From Mastacembelus armatus (taxonomy: Eukaryota; Chordata; Actinopteri; Synbranchiformes; Mastacembelidae): a stretch of 64,000 nt of DNA. Numbering within the stretch: position 1 is the stretch's first letter; each line of letters begins with the position of its first letter. Shown piece after piece: positions 1 to 15,965 of the stretch. A program made the translations under genes and the position numbers. The notes below the pieces were generated by a model. It was given only the letters and a program-made list of their open reading frames with translations. It made no database searches and was not told the DNA's origin. Location of the stretch: positions 20,802,607 to 20,866,606 of the forward strand of contig NC_046633.1 of NCBI RefSeq assembly GCF_900324485.2, given 5' to 3'.

Positions 1-1224
1 TCTTTCCTGCAATGGCATCACTAATGGAAACCAACTTCTAGAGTTCAAACTCCATTTGTCTCATTAACCTATTAGCTTAAAGTTTAATTGCAGGATGTTG
101 TAAAATGATTTGGTCTATGAGTAATGACAATATTTCAGCTCTGTAATGGCCAGAACAAAGTAAACTAAGCCTACGCGAAGCAAAGCTGGTTGTTTTTCTT
201 CTTCATGGAATGCCTGGGCTGCAGCTTTCGGCCTTTACCTCTCCGTGTCGGTCGGGTAATTGTTTACTGGCGAGGTTTTTGTTGCATGAGGGCAACATCC
301 CGGCAGGAAAACAAACTAATGACTAATTTCATGGCTATTGAGTCATTTTTAAGACCATCATGAAGACCTACTTTAAAGAGAAACTGTGACTAATTTGATA
401 GCAGGTATGGACAACAAGGTATAATTCCTTTGTAAAGTGAAAAAAAAAGGATCATTAAGACATTTTGGTAACTTTAAAGGCTTTTAGAAAAAGTGTAATC
501 TGCCTAAATTCTTTTATCAAATTAGTGGTTCAAAACATGCAGACCAGATTCCTCTCTGCAACCTTGGAGATTACCCCTAGGTGGCAGTGTACCTCATGAA
601 ACCACCACTATATAAACAACACCACTGCAATTACAAAACCTCCTCAATTGTCCTTGCTTTTATTTTCTCCACAGGGCAACAAAACTGGATGACAGTGCAT
701 CCGAGCACTCGATAAGTTATGATGAGCTGCCACAGCTCTCATTCCCGCCCTTTAAATAGCACTTTGATTAGATCTGTGAGGCATGCTGGGTATGTATAGT
801 GTTACTCTCATCAAAGGGGAGTGAATGGGGGTGAATGGAGGCTGATGTGTGTACTGCCTCTGCCTAGTGGAGGCATTTCCAGCTGGCGCCAGTGCAGAGG
901 AAACCCACTGAGACACACAACAACACACACAGACACAGGGGTCAGCCTGGATTCACCCTCCTCCTCCTCCTCCTCCATGCCTCTTGGCCTCCAGCACCTC
1001 CTCTTTTAGCAGCCAAACCCTCATCCCAGCCTTCACTTCCCAGGCCTGGTCGCCTCTCATCTGCTCTTTCTCTCTTGTTCATCCTTTTACCTCTGTTTCT
1101 ACTCCCATCTCTTCCTCACTTTCCATGTTGCTATTTATTGAACTTCTAACAGACATATTAAAAATCTTCCAAACAGGCCAACCTAAGAGAAAAAGTTATT
1201 TTCTGACTCTGAAGAATGATAAAT
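1..1224. other. intergenic sequence, no gene seen
   Basis: No exon with recognisable protein similarity was found. Short open frames at 821-1235 overlap one another in different frames in a pyrimidine-rich stretch and look like chance. The moderately GC-richer part at about 200-320 could be a conserved non-coding element, but nothing in the sequence alone proves this. Confidence 0.5.
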
Positions 1225-1232
1225 CTATATAT

Positions 1233-2272
1233 TAGGGCTGCAACAAACAACTTTTTGAAAATCGACTGCTCAATCAGTTGATTATGTTTTAGATTAATCA
1301 ATCGATTTTCAATATTTTATTGTCAAAATATGAAACTTAAACAATGAAATAAAACAAACTCAAATGATTTTCACCTGTGACAATATTTAAGCAAATCTTT
1401 AATGTTGTTACATTAAGAAGGTGCTTGTTTCACACTGAAAGCAAAGGTTTGTTGTGCATTAAACCTACTGAGGCAGCATGTTTTCAGGCATGTGCTTGAA
1501 CACTGATAGGCATATCCTGGTGAGCTGCAAGTAAGAACGTGTGTCCAAGGAACACAGGCCAGATATTAACCAGACCTTTTTCTTGCAAGCTCCTTTAGAA
1601 ATCCGCTGTCTCTAATATACTCCTACTACTATATACTATAAGACTGACCCTCACTGAAACCTGGATTTTCTACCACATCTTATTCAAACAATCTCCCACT
1701 GTGGCTACATGTGTTAAAATAACAACTCTGGGCTATCGCTGGACATGATTGTCATGATATTGTCTGGAGTTTATATGTGAAAACAGAAACATTTAATTCA
1801 ACAACAGAGTCATCAGAACAGAGGTGTGTTCCACGGAAAATGTAGACATGAAGCCTAAAAAACACAGAGGTGAAGTGTGACATGGGTCTCATGTTTATGT
1901 CTTAGAGTCAGTGTGGACTGACATGAGATAAAACAGAAGTCTGTCCGTTCAGTGAGATGCACAAGTTACTGTGTCAACTGGCCTGAAAACCATAAACATT
2001 TTATCGGCTGACTGATTATCTGATCATATAACAGAACAACTAGAACAAGAAGGCATCACTGCTATCCACATGAAAATCAAAAAAATGTTTCATTATGGAA
2101 AACATGACTTTCACTGTTCTCCACTTCTGTCTCCACAACTGCTCACCATGTCACTGTGAGCTGTGGCAAACAGTTACAGCACTAGTCCCAACTAATCAAT
2201 TAATATATTCTTTACCCACTATTTTAATAAACTGAATTTTATGAATTTGATAGATTAGTTGTTGCAGCCTTA
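1233..2272. mobile_element. hAT-like non-autonomous DNA transposon with target-site duplication
   Basis: The element is about 1,040 bp with imperfect terminal inverted repeats: the left end reads TAGGGCTGCAACAAAC and the right end, reverse-complemented, TAAGGCTGCAACAAC. It is flanked by an 8-bp near-identical duplication, ctatatat at 1225-1232 and ctatataa at 2273-2280. An 8-bp duplication and ends starting AGGGCTGCAAC fit a hAT-superfamily element common in teleosts. No transposase frame is visible inside, so it was probably moved in trans. One mismatch in the duplication and imperfect ends suggest moderate age. Confidence 0.8.
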
Positions 2273-3000
2273 CTATATAACTAATAATGTGTAGGAGTAA
2301 GAAGATCAGTTCTCCTGTAATGACAGTTATTGAGACAGTCAATTAGAGACAAAGATCTACACTTTCTTCCATATTGTTCTTTTGTTTTTTAAGTCTTGTT
2401 TTCTACTAGTTAAAAACAAAATTAAAACTGTCTAGTTTATTTATTATGAATACCCAAACAGACATGAAATAAGAATGTATAGAGATTAAAACCAGAGCAG
2501 GATATAATAATTGTCGGTGGCAGAGGAAAAATTCAGTGCAGAGGATTAAACTGCATAGATGGAGAATGTAGCTGCTTTATTGGTGCTGCTCTGTCTTTCA
2601 CAGTGACGACATGGTCAATCACCACATCCTTCCCATTAACCACATGGTCAACAGGTACTCTGGCTAGGTGGACAAGTCTGTTCTGTCTTTTTGATTTGCT
2701 GTGCCTCTCAGTTGACAGGCTGACAAGGCCTGTGAGTCCTGTGGTGGCCTGATGATTTGTTTACTGAGCAGAAATCCTTGTCGAAAAGAAAACGGCCACT
2801 GAAGTTTAGCTCTAATAGCTCATTTCCTCACTGAACGTCCTAATAACTCGTTTTGTCTCCATACACAGCTCTGCTGTCAGATTTACCTTTCAGTTAATGT
2901 AGCTAAAATCTATTGCTGCTAACAGCTAATGTTAGCATGCTGTAGGTTTGCTCAGTAACAATGATCCAGGAGTATAAAATAAATTCATGTAAGGTTGGGT

Positions 3001-3175
3001 CATTGAGTACTTTTACTTTTAGTACTTCAAGTATATTTGGCTGCTAGTACTTTTGTACTAACTTAAGTAAAATTTTGAATGCTTCAAAAAGAGTAGGCTA
3101 TTATTATACTGTGGTATTTATGTTTCTATTTAAGTAAAGGATCTAATCGGTGCTTCTTCCACCGCTGTAATTTGT
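3001..3175 (+). repeat. teleost dispersed repeat (ACTTTTACTTAAGTAAA type)
   Basis: The stretch has the familiar fish repeat pattern of alternating AGTACTTTTACTT and AAGTAAAATTTTGAATGC blocks, then TTTAAGTAAAGGATCT and ending in CTTCTTCCACCGCTG. It is diverged and lacks obvious terminal repeats, so the family (probably a DNA-transposon relic) is from memory. Confidence 0.55.
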
Positions 3176-4238
3176 TTTCTGGCAGAGATGAGACTGATTT
3201 CACTCTGTTATCCAGCTGGTATATATAAGGCTAAAGTAAGCAGCTGTTTAACTCAGCGCACAGACTGGAAACAAGGGGAAACAGCTGGCCTGGCTTTGTC
3301 CAAAATCCACCTACCAGCAGCTCTGAAGCTCACTCATGTCTTAACTCATTAATCCATCCAGAAGTCAAAGTTTAAAACTAAATATATTTATTTTATAGGA
3401 GTATCTTGCTAGGATCTGTAGATGTAGATGAATATTTTTCATACAGACATATGACAGGTCTATCAATCTTTAACCCTGTGTTTAACTAGAAAGCAAATTG
3501 TCCAAAATGTCAGTAAAAGTGGTGGATTTTTCCTTTTATCTGTTAAAAAAATTGTACTTTTAAAGGTTTGGTAATTCCAGGTCTTGCACTGTATGACATC
3601 ACTGTTTTTAGTTCCTTCTTCTGTCCTTGATCCACAGGTACGTTTTTACTGGTTTTTCCATTTATTGAAATGCTGACACTACCTCACAGGGAGCTGCATC
3701 TTAACATCTCCTGTCACATCAACCTAGATGCAGCAAAGAGGACGACAGCTTACATAACCATGAATACTTCCTCCTTTTCTCCAACATCTGAGTGACGTCA
3801 GGGTTCAGAGGAGTTTGGCTCTAGTGGAAAGTTAATGGCCAAATGACTCTTGCATGGCCATCACTCTCAATCTTCAGGGGCAACACTGTCAGAGGGGGGT
3901 CTCCAAATAGTATGGACAAATTAAAAAGCCAACCTGCTATTTTACTGTTTAGGTCTGTTGATGCTATAAAGGGGGAAAATGGGGCTTGGCAGCCTTTACA
4001 TTACTATTCGAGTGGTTTTACGTGATTTTCCCCCGGCCATGAATCTGTGGCTTTTTGGCACAACTTGCTATGCCTTGACCAAGCATGGGATCTGTAAATG
4101 CCCTAATAAATATTTTTTAACACTTTATTTAGTTCCATGCCCTGGGCCAACAGTTTCTTAAGTATGTCACCTAGTAACAGTGAGGAGAAAAAAACCCTAT
4201 GGGTGTAATGTAGATTTAATTAACAAGCCAAGCATGGG

Positions 4239-4283
<45 letters not shown>
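4239..4283. repeat. compound (CT)n(CA)n microsatellite
   Basis: About 13 CT units run directly into about 10 CA units. Shorter CA tracts follow at about 4380-4395 and 4408-4424. Confidence 0.9.
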
Positions 4284-4284
<1 letters not shown>

Positions 4285-4689
4285 ACTCTCTAACAGACAG
4301 AGAAGCTCAAAGACACATGAATGAAACACAGAGACATTCACACAAACTCACATAACTGTAGCTAAATGATTTCATAGTCACACACACACACACACTTCTA
4401 ACAGGGCACACACACACACACACAAACTTCAAGTCACACATCCCCGGGTTTAGAGCAATGGTGTGAAAATATGTGAGTGTAAATGAGATGCAGACAGGCT
4501 CACAGCAGTGAAGCCAGCAGAGAGAGAGGGAGAGAGGATGTGGCTTGGCTTTGAATTGCTAAACTAAAGTGTGAGGAGATGGAAGGAATGGTATTTTGAA
4601 TTCTGTGCATACTGATCATCCATATCCAACAGAATGGAAAAGGTGCTGTACATTTTTCTACAAAATGTTGGCATTGACTTCTTTATCTC

Positions 4690-4769
4690 ATGTAGCTCAA
4701 AGCATATGTATTGCATGCATATGTAAGCCCTCTTCCATATGTATGCAATACATATGCTTTGAGCTACAT
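4690..4769. repeat. 80-nt near-perfect inverted repeat (hairpin)
   Basis: Two 34-nt arms (4690-4723 and 4736-4769) are reverse complements with one mismatch, separated by a 12-nt loop. The arms begin ATGTAGCTCAAAGC and contain the alternating ATGCATGCATATG block. It could be a pre-miRNA-like or foldback structure; no mature miRNA is recognised. Confidence 0.85.
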
Positions 4770-5194
4770 CAATAGAAAGGTAACTAATCCTACTGTAAGA
4801 CGATCACAAAGTAATGAAGGTTGCAATTTCTCATTATAATGTGTAACTTTATTTAAAGGAGCAGGAAAAAGTAACTGAGGTAATTAGTGATTAATTAGAA
4901 GTTATTAGTTTTGTGCCCCCTCTGCAGCTGATCCACATTTAATGAGGAATGACTCAGAAAGAAGTTTCACCAAACACAAGTACATGTCTTCAGATAGTAT
5001 TGAATGATCTATTTTCAACTTATATTTATCAACAATACAGTTAATTTGGGATAATTCAGTAAATATTAATATTACTCATTTCTTTCTTGTGTGTACTTAC
5101 TGTTAAACATTTGCTGTTATACTGTTCACTTGTATTGTCCAATGTGTAGGCAGCAAAGTTAGGGTTTAACTTCAACAATTTTCAAATTGTAGTA

Positions 5195-5357
5195 CTGCTA
5201 CGTTTCCTCCACCACTGAATAAATGTGGTGCAATAAAAAGTACACAAAAGTAAATGTTCGGCTTCTGAAAAAGTACATGCAGTGAGTATCATAAAATAGA
5301 AAGTACAAGTATTTGAAAATTCTTTGCAAGTGCAGTACTTGAATATTTTTAACCCCT
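5195..5357 (-). repeat. second copy of the ACTT/AAGTA dispersed repeat, inverted
   Basis: Read on the minus strand this begins with the CAGTGGTGGAGGAA block and runs through repeated AAGTACTTTT-like blocks. It is the same family as the copy at 3.0 kb but in the opposite orientation and more degraded. Confidence 0.5.
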
Positions 5358-6653
5358 GTATTTATCTGACAGGTGTATTTAGTTACATTTAATGATTTAC
5401 TCACAGGATGCACTCATGTACTACAGAACCCAGCTACTCATTTTGTTAGTGGTTCCTGCAGCATTGGGGCCAAAAATATCTCATGAATGGTTTCTGTTAA
5501 ATCCAACCACCAATATTTTATCAGTTTTGGCAAATCATCAGTTCTGGTCGTTAGAGGCCATTCATTTAAATCAGTGGGGCTCATTGTAAATGAAAGAACT
5601 CAACACTTAGCATTTATTTCTGTTCAGTCAGTGACATCAGAGCAGATGGGTCTGATCTAAATGTTTGGCACTTGAATCCAGGGGACAAGCTGTGCTCTGA
5701 TCTCACATTTGTCCCACTCAGATGAAGAGTTTGGTTTCAAAGTAAGATGTTTCAAAGTAAGAAGTAAAATTTGAGTGAGACAAAAGGAATAGACTGATGT
5801 GTCAAGGTGAGTGAATTAAGACAGTACTTGTCAGGTAATTGTGGGTCATATATGGTGCAAAAAAAAAACAAAAAAAAACATTTGCATCCATTTTACCAGT
5901 TGAACTTGACATGATTTTTTTTTAAATGGATACACAGTTACACTATTCATACAGACATAGCAAAATTTGCAAATACAACTTTTCCATTCAAAAGACACCA
6001 AATAATACACACATAAACAATCTGTTAATTAAATAAATAAATAAATAAATAAATGTAGATACCCTAAGCTAGTCTTCAGTAGTACATTATAAGCACTGAC
6101 AATATCTCCTGCATGTTTAAAGCAGCTACTTCATACATTTATACAATGAGCATAATGAGTTAAACTGGACATGGACATGTTGATTTACAAGAGCATTACA
6201 TCATACCTAGAGCAAAATAAATAAAAAACAAAATTTAGAACAAAACTGGGATGGAGCAAAATAGACACAACACTATTCAAATGTACAATGTTTGTGCTAT
6301 TACATTAGAAGCTCTGAAAGGATTCATAATTATAGTAAGTAGTTCAGCACATCAACACTCCAATTAAGAGTTGAACAGTGGCTTTGTGAAGTATTCAGGC
6401 CCCATAACTTGTGCATGCTTTATTGTGTTATTGGGTTGATTTAAAATCTGTTTAGTAATTAATTCTAAACGTTTTTTTGCTAATATGATGCTAAGCCACT
6501 GTGTGAACAGGCAGAATGCTTCTGGTTATATAACTTAAATAATCTCAAGTGTAAGAGCAACGTCTGACCTTAAGTTTGCCGAACTGTAAATTGAAGTCTT
6601 GGCATAATAAGATGTAGAATCAACTCATTTCAGCAAAAATTACAATTACCAAT

Positions 6654-6659
6654 TTTATT
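6654..6659 (-). terminator. candidate poly(A) signal for caly
   Basis: An AATAAA hexamer on the minus strand lies about 775 nt past the caly stop codon. A further AATAAA is at 6419-6424. The choice between them cannot be made from sequence alone. Confidence 0.35.
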
Positions 6660-6909
6660 TCATTGTCTCAACTGTCAGCACACTGACTGATGATTTCATA
6701 CTTTCCCCTGTAAAGGAATAAAATGTGAGATAACAAGACAGAGCGATGTGGAGAAACTCACAGTAATCTTATTAAAAACCTGTTATCTTTGTTTCCCACT
6801 CCGAGCTCTCGCCTCACTTCTCTTCTCTCACCTCCAACTTTCTCAGACAAGTACAGAGAACACACAGGTGTGCATATACACTGCACATGAATGTAAGCAT
6901 TTACCCTGT

Positions 6910-6931
6910 ACACACACACACACGCACACAC

Positions 6932-6978
<47 letters not shown>
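6910..6978. repeat. (CA)n microsatellite
   Basis: About 34 CA units with a few CG interruptions. If caly ends at the signal near 6.65 kb, this is a (GT)n tract inside its 3' UTR. Further CA tracts at 7112-7140 and 7306-7356 lie in the same presumed UTR. Confidence 0.9.
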
Positions 6979-6980
<2 letters not shown>

Positions 6981-7111
6981 CACGCACATATACACAGAAT
7001 ACAGATGGTGGAGGTTACTCACGACTTTGTAACACTGTAAAAGTCAGGCACATTCTCCAACACTTTAATAACATTCCTGCCTCAAACCACAGCAACTCAA
7101 CGCTCTCACTG

Positions 7112-7143
<32 letters not shown>

Positions 7144-7432
7144 GAGTATTAGCTTCTACTAAATATTAACAGAGTATAATTGAACAAGTGTTCAGTAAAC
7201 TTCTGGTTTACATAGCTAATTAAAAATGTTGGCAGATGTTCAGTTTTAGGAGAACCAGTACAGACCAATGAATCTATAAACTGTTTGAGAAGAGAAAAGA
7301 AAATGCACACACGCACACACGCACACACACACCCTCACACACACACACACACACACTACGCAGCCAAGAATAACCTACACTAACTACCCATCATCATTTT
7401 CTCCCTTAACACCCACATTTCCATGAGACCCT

Positions 7433-10880
<3,448 letters not shown>

Positions 10881-11831
10881 TCAGATCAGTCTGACTCACT
10901 GTGTGCGTTGTAACCAAATGTGACAACGCTGCTTGTAGCTCAAACTAAGGATCTCTGCGTTTAGTACTAATTAGCAAGTGTCAGCATGCTACATTGTAGC
11001 ATGTTGACGTTAGCATATTGTCTCTCATTCAGTGTCAGCAGCTCAGAGGACATGGAGGACAGCAACTTTCAAATTTGTTTCACAGGAAGGAATATATTTA
11101 CTAAGCCATTGTTGTTTATGCATAGTTTGAATGTCAAATTATATTATTATTTATGCAAGCACATGGCACACATTTAGTTAAATCAGCTCATGAATGGGGC
11201 TCATGTTTAGGACCTCTGCAGTGCTCACACACGGAAACAGTAATATGAAGCATCAACACAAACAAAAAATTAATTGTTAAGGCTTATTATGTGACTGCAG
11301 CAGCAAGAAAGAAACAACTGCCTAGTGAATAATTCAGTGAGGTTATTGTAAGTGGAAATATAATTATGTGGCCTATAGAAACTTCAGACTTCTATGTTTG
11401 TAACCGTCCTCACAAAAAAGCCTATTCTCTTCCTGTTTAAACAATCTAGAGTTCATAATAACCGTCTATGATTCATCATTGCATACACCTCAGCACAGTC
11501 TTTCAGTCTTTTATCTTCACTGTTTATAACTCATGTGAAAATCAAATGCATCACCAACACAGCTCTGAATGACTCTTTGCTCTGATAATGATTCTGGTTT
11601 CACTCCTTGATCAAATGATCATCTAAATGTGGAGAGAAGAGGTGGAGAGCCACTTATCTCATTCACACCAGGCAACACAACACCTTCCCCCAGCCAAGGA
11701 CCACACGGGCCCACTGACGCTAGTGATTCACAGTGATAATACACACACCAGGAGGCAAAGACCTACAGTTTTTATACTGCAGGAGAAATCGCTGCTGTGG
11801 AAGAAAATGTGCATTTGTTAAAGAAAAAAAA

Positions 11832-11885
11832 AATATATATATAGATATATATATATATCTATATATATTTATTTATTTATTTTTT
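11832..11885. repeat. (AT)n-rich palindromic tract
   Basis: Alternating AT with two GATATAT/ATATATC interruptions that mirror each other, followed by TTTA repeats. It lies in caly intron 1. Confidence 0.8.
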
Positions 11886-13059
11886 AATAGCAGGCAACAT
11901 TTGAAATTTTGGACTTACAACAGACTGAAGCCTACAACCTGTTAAAGCATACAGGTGCAAAAACTATCAGCCATATATGTCATTTCAAGTTGTCAGAGAG
12001 TAACATTTGTCAGGTGAATTTAAAGGATATTGATGAGTTTATTAGTCAAGACTACAGTCTCTGGTGTCTTTGGTGAGTGGGCGGTTAAAGTGGTCATCTG
12101 TGCTGACCACCATTTTTCCTCCCCACTGTCAGAGTGAAGTGTGGGTATGATGAATCATCCTGAATCTGTGAATAACAAATGGGCCGAGTGTTGCTGTCAA
12201 AGAGCCAGTGTTCCCACACTGACAAACCAAAGTCCAAGAAATCAAAGAGCTGCATATGATATTTTTTTAATGCACAGGCTATACACTGAAAAAAATTTTA
12301 ATATCAGGATAATGATATTATTTTTGTTTAATTCATCACCTCAAATTGACATTTAATTATCAAAAAGCAGGACAGTGAAGGCACAGCTTTCTAAAGGCGA
12401 AGACATGCTGTGTTATGAATAGGTAAGAGCAGGCTGTTTGCTGCCCTTGCCTCTCAAGTTCTTCAGGGTTCACTGGTCATGCATATCTGAACTTGCTGCA
12501 TTGAAGACTGCTGCGACAAGATATACAGGCTGCTGTAATCCAGAACAGAGATATAACAGCTGCACGTGGAGTAGATCAAAAGCTGATCAAACAATTTTTC
12601 TATGTAATTCTGGATCAGAATGATGCATTTCTTAGCCCATGAAGCCTGTTTTTGCATAAGCTTCAGTCTCACACTCTAACTTTTCTGCATGACATGACTT
12701 CTTTTTAAGTTTTCCTTAATATAGCCTAAAGCCATATAAAGCCGAGACAGGTTTTTAATTGGAGCCTTGAATAATTGGGAGGTGTAGGTGTCCCAATTAA
12801 AAAGCCAGGTCAGAATGCCACAGGGACATGTAGTCCCATATATAAAGGTGAGATACTTATCCATTGATCCACTAAACTAGCTGGACAACCATCAGCTACA
12901 TGCACTAAGTCAATATTGTCATGTGAAGAAATCTCTGTCATATAGCGAGACACTCCGCAGCGACACAGACTCTCTTCACCCGCACATACACATCCGTCTA
13001 ATGCACAGATGAAGTGCTGCAGTGTAGGTATTAAGACAGGAAAGGGAATACGAACTTAC

Positions 13060-13260
13060 TGTGGTTTTCTGTGCCCTCCGGTCGGCCGTGGATGGGATCG
13101 GACCTCACTGATGCTGACGGGGACTCGGTGTGAACGCCGGTTGCCGTGGTGATGTGTGATTCACGGCAGGACTGCGCATGTAATTGAGCCTGTAGCGGCT
13201 CCGTCCTCCGGAGGAAAGTGGCAGCTCAGTGTTAATGCGCATCTCGACGCGGTTCACAGG
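13060..13260 (-). promoter_or_regulatory. caly: caly 5' UTR exon and promoter region
   Basis: A minus-strand donor GTAAGT at 13059-13054 ends a non-coding exon whose 3' boundary is 13060. The surrounding about 200 bp is clearly richer in G, C and CpG than neighbouring DNA. The next exon (10858-10704) carries the start codon. The transcription start itself is not determined; no TATA box stands out. Confidence 0.6.
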
Positions 13261-14067
13261 GATTGTGGCTGATCAGGATATTGCGTTTAGCCTGTGGAAC
13301 GAAATCATATCTGAGTTTATCTGACTGTTTGTCATCAAGGACGAAGACTGGTTTGGTTTGCCTTTCAGAGAAGAACACGCACAAAATAAACCACTTCCAC
13401 TTGTTTAATAGCGGCAAAGTATTCTAGCCTGCTTTGCGTTAAACACAGGATCCTTATTGATAGGACAAATTAAAGATGAGCCAAGAACGCAATGATAACG
13501 CACACATCAACATATATTTTGTGCACCAAATGCAATAATGTTCTGTTTAATGGACGTATTTGGAGACACTTTGATACATGTAGGCTGTACAATTTGATTA
13601 GGCCTACTTACAGTTCATACTAACCCAAATCTTTAATATATTTCTCAACACTTCCCTCACACCTTCTCTTTAATTTGTCTCCAAGTTGGATGAAACATTT
13701 TTCCGTAGGACTTATGTAGTGTACTTTAAGATTCTGTGTTATTTTTTTTCTACTTGTCCTCTACTACGTTTCAGAGGGATTTTTATTGTGCTTTTTTCCC
13801 GAATCCAGTTTAGTTTTACAGAAAAAAGGGTGTAAAAACACTTATTAAAAACATTTATTACATACATTGCTTATGAATGCTAAATAAAATGCAGTCTAAA
13901 TTTAAGTGTCACCCTGGATAATTTCTATATTTATATTTTATATATATTAATTTAAAACATAATACAACATTAAAAAGCCCCAAAGATATGTAGGAAATTG
14001 TTCAAATATAATAAGTCTTTCAGAAGTAATTATTATGAAATTGAGAAGATATTTAGTTAAATGGTGT

Positions 14068-14103
<36 letters not shown>

Positions 14104-15585
14104 TCTGGATTTCTTTTGTTGCATTTACCTTTCACTTAAATTTTTGATTTTTGGCAGGAGGTCTAAGGCAACAATAGATGTGATATAGTCCAGTTTTGCC
14201 TTTGACCTACTACCAGGATGATCTGAGGACTCTTAAAGACATACTGAAGCAATTGTTTATTTCTGGGTTGTTTACTCTTGAATCAAAGCTGGCTTGTTGT
14301 GAGGAATAGTTAGGTGGCTTGCTGAGGAGTTTTTGATGCCTGGTGATCCAGATCATCTCTCTGAGAAGGATGTGATGCATATGCAGAGGTGTGATTCAGA
14401 GAGAAGTAACAGACAGATATATTTTTGAGTATTTAATCATATCTGTGTGTGTTAATGTGAGACAAGCCTGTGTTTGAGAGAGAAAGAAGAGAGCGACGTG
14501 TTAAAGAGTGAGTGGGAAGAAGGAGCCCAGCTCGTCTGCAGATTTAGATCAACCTTTTCATGGAAAGAGGACTCATGCTGTTTTCCTCTTTGGCCATGAC
14601 TGACTGTATGAATTCATTAAGTCTTTAGTGGAGCGCCCGTCCAAAAATCAGAAATGAACCCTCCTCACCCCTCCTCACCCCTCCCAACCCATCAATTGGG
14701 CCTACATTTATTATTTTGACCTTTCCTTTGCAGGGGAGTGACATCAAAGTGGATCCTCAACTCGTTCCTTTGTAAGGAGACGGAGGTGTCATTCTCACAG
14801 TGTGAGAAGCAGACTGCCAGCCTGCGCGGGTTTTCTTGTCAGTGAAAAGGAGAGACAGAGTCTGGGTCAACATAATTAAAATGAAAGTCAATTAGGCTGT
14901 AGTGTATGGAAGAAAAACTGGGTGAAATCAGGCGTGTTAATGTGTGTGGGCATGCCCTGGGTATATATAAAACTGATGATTTGTCATTTTTATCATCAGC
15001 TCTGTCTTGATTTTTTTACACAATAAATTGGCTCACATTCATATATGCTAACTTAGAAAAAAACATAAGTTATTAAAATATTATTTTTTATGAATGATAA
15101 TAGTAATATTCATTTTTTTTATTCAAAGCTGAAAAATCTCTCACCTGAGCTGATTCTCATTTCTGTCATATATTTGCTATAAAAAGTACTAATGAACAAC
15201 TCAACCTGCAATCTACAACCACTTAGGAATCAGTTTGCTTTATGGTACTTTAAGGATGTTTTAATTTCTTACTTGATTAGTTTTTTTTTTCTGGGAAGGA
15301 CTGAAAAAAGTCTGTTTCTATAGTTCCCTACAAGTAACACAAACATTTTGCATTAAATTGGCTCCAACTGGGAAAGTGATTTTGACATTTAAAGGTCATT
15401 GGATGTTTGACTGAACTGAAGCAGAGGAGAGTCCAAATGATGAAGAGAATGAATTGTTAAAGCTCTAAAACACAAAAGCTAAACTGGTTCAAATTTTATG
15501 ACTTAACTTTTGTGATGATTAAATTATAAAAACTCTTTTAATATCACCTCAAAGCTCCATAACATCACAAATCACAGTCTTCATT
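13261..15585. other. intergenic, no gene seen
   Basis: AT-rich sequence upstream of caly with a (CA)n tract at 14069-14102 and a C-rich run at 14659-14690 that could form a G-quadruplex on the minus strand. No coding exon is recognised. Confidence 0.5.
14069..14102. repeat. (CA)n microsatellite
   Basis: About 17 CA units without interruption. Confidence 0.9.
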
Positions 15586-15598
15586 TGAAATGAGTCCA

Positions 15599-15952
15599 TC
15601 CATCCATCCATCCATCATCTATACCTACTTATTCCTTAACCAGGGTCACAGGAATCAGCTGGAGCCTATCCCAGCTCTCTTTGGGTGAAAGGCAGGGGTC
15701 CACCCTGGACAGGTCCCCAGTCCATCACAGGGCCACATAGAGACAAACAACCTCACACACTCACACTCACTCCTACGGGCAATTTAGAGCCACCAGTCAA
15801 CCTGACATACATGTTTTTTTTTTTTGGACTGTGGGAGGAAACCAGTGTACCCGGAGCACAGGGAGAACATGCAAACTCCACACAGAAAGGCCAGGTTGCG
15901 AACCCACGACCTTCAGGCAACAGTGCTAACCACTCAGCCACCATGCTGCCTG
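15599..15952 (+). mobile_element. LINE-tail/SINE-type retroelement with 13-bp target-site duplication
   Basis: About 354 bp with the teleost tail consensus blocks in order: CCATCCATCATCTATAC, GGAGCCTATCCCAGCT, CACCCTGGACAGGT, CATCACAGGGC, GGGCAATTTAGAG, GGACTGTGGGAGGAAACC, GAGAACATGCAAACTCCACA, CGAACCCACGACCTT and GCTAACCACTCAGCCACC. An exact direct repeat tgaaatgagtcca flanks it at 15586-15598 and 15953-15965, the mark of target-primed reverse transcription. No reverse transcriptase is present, so it is a 5'-truncated LINE or a SINE sharing its tail. The exact duplication argues for a fairly recent insertion. Confidence 0.85.
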
Positions 15953-15965
15953 TGAAATGAGTCCA

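Larger units (their letters stand above)
2281..6653. other. intergenic sequence with scattered repeats, no gene seen
   Basis: No coding exon is recognised. The stretch holds two copies of a fish dispersed repeat, a CT/CA microsatellite and a strong hairpin, each listed separately. A run of TAAA/AAAT units lies near 6030-6055. A second possible minus-strand polyadenylation signal for caly is at 6419-6424. The remainder is AT-rich unique-looking sequence. Confidence 0.5.

Noticed and set aside
6748-7162. Open frames of 73-94 codons on both strands
   Set aside because: They exist only because CA repeats are stop-free in all frames; the amino-acid content is almost all His/Thr or Cys/Val.
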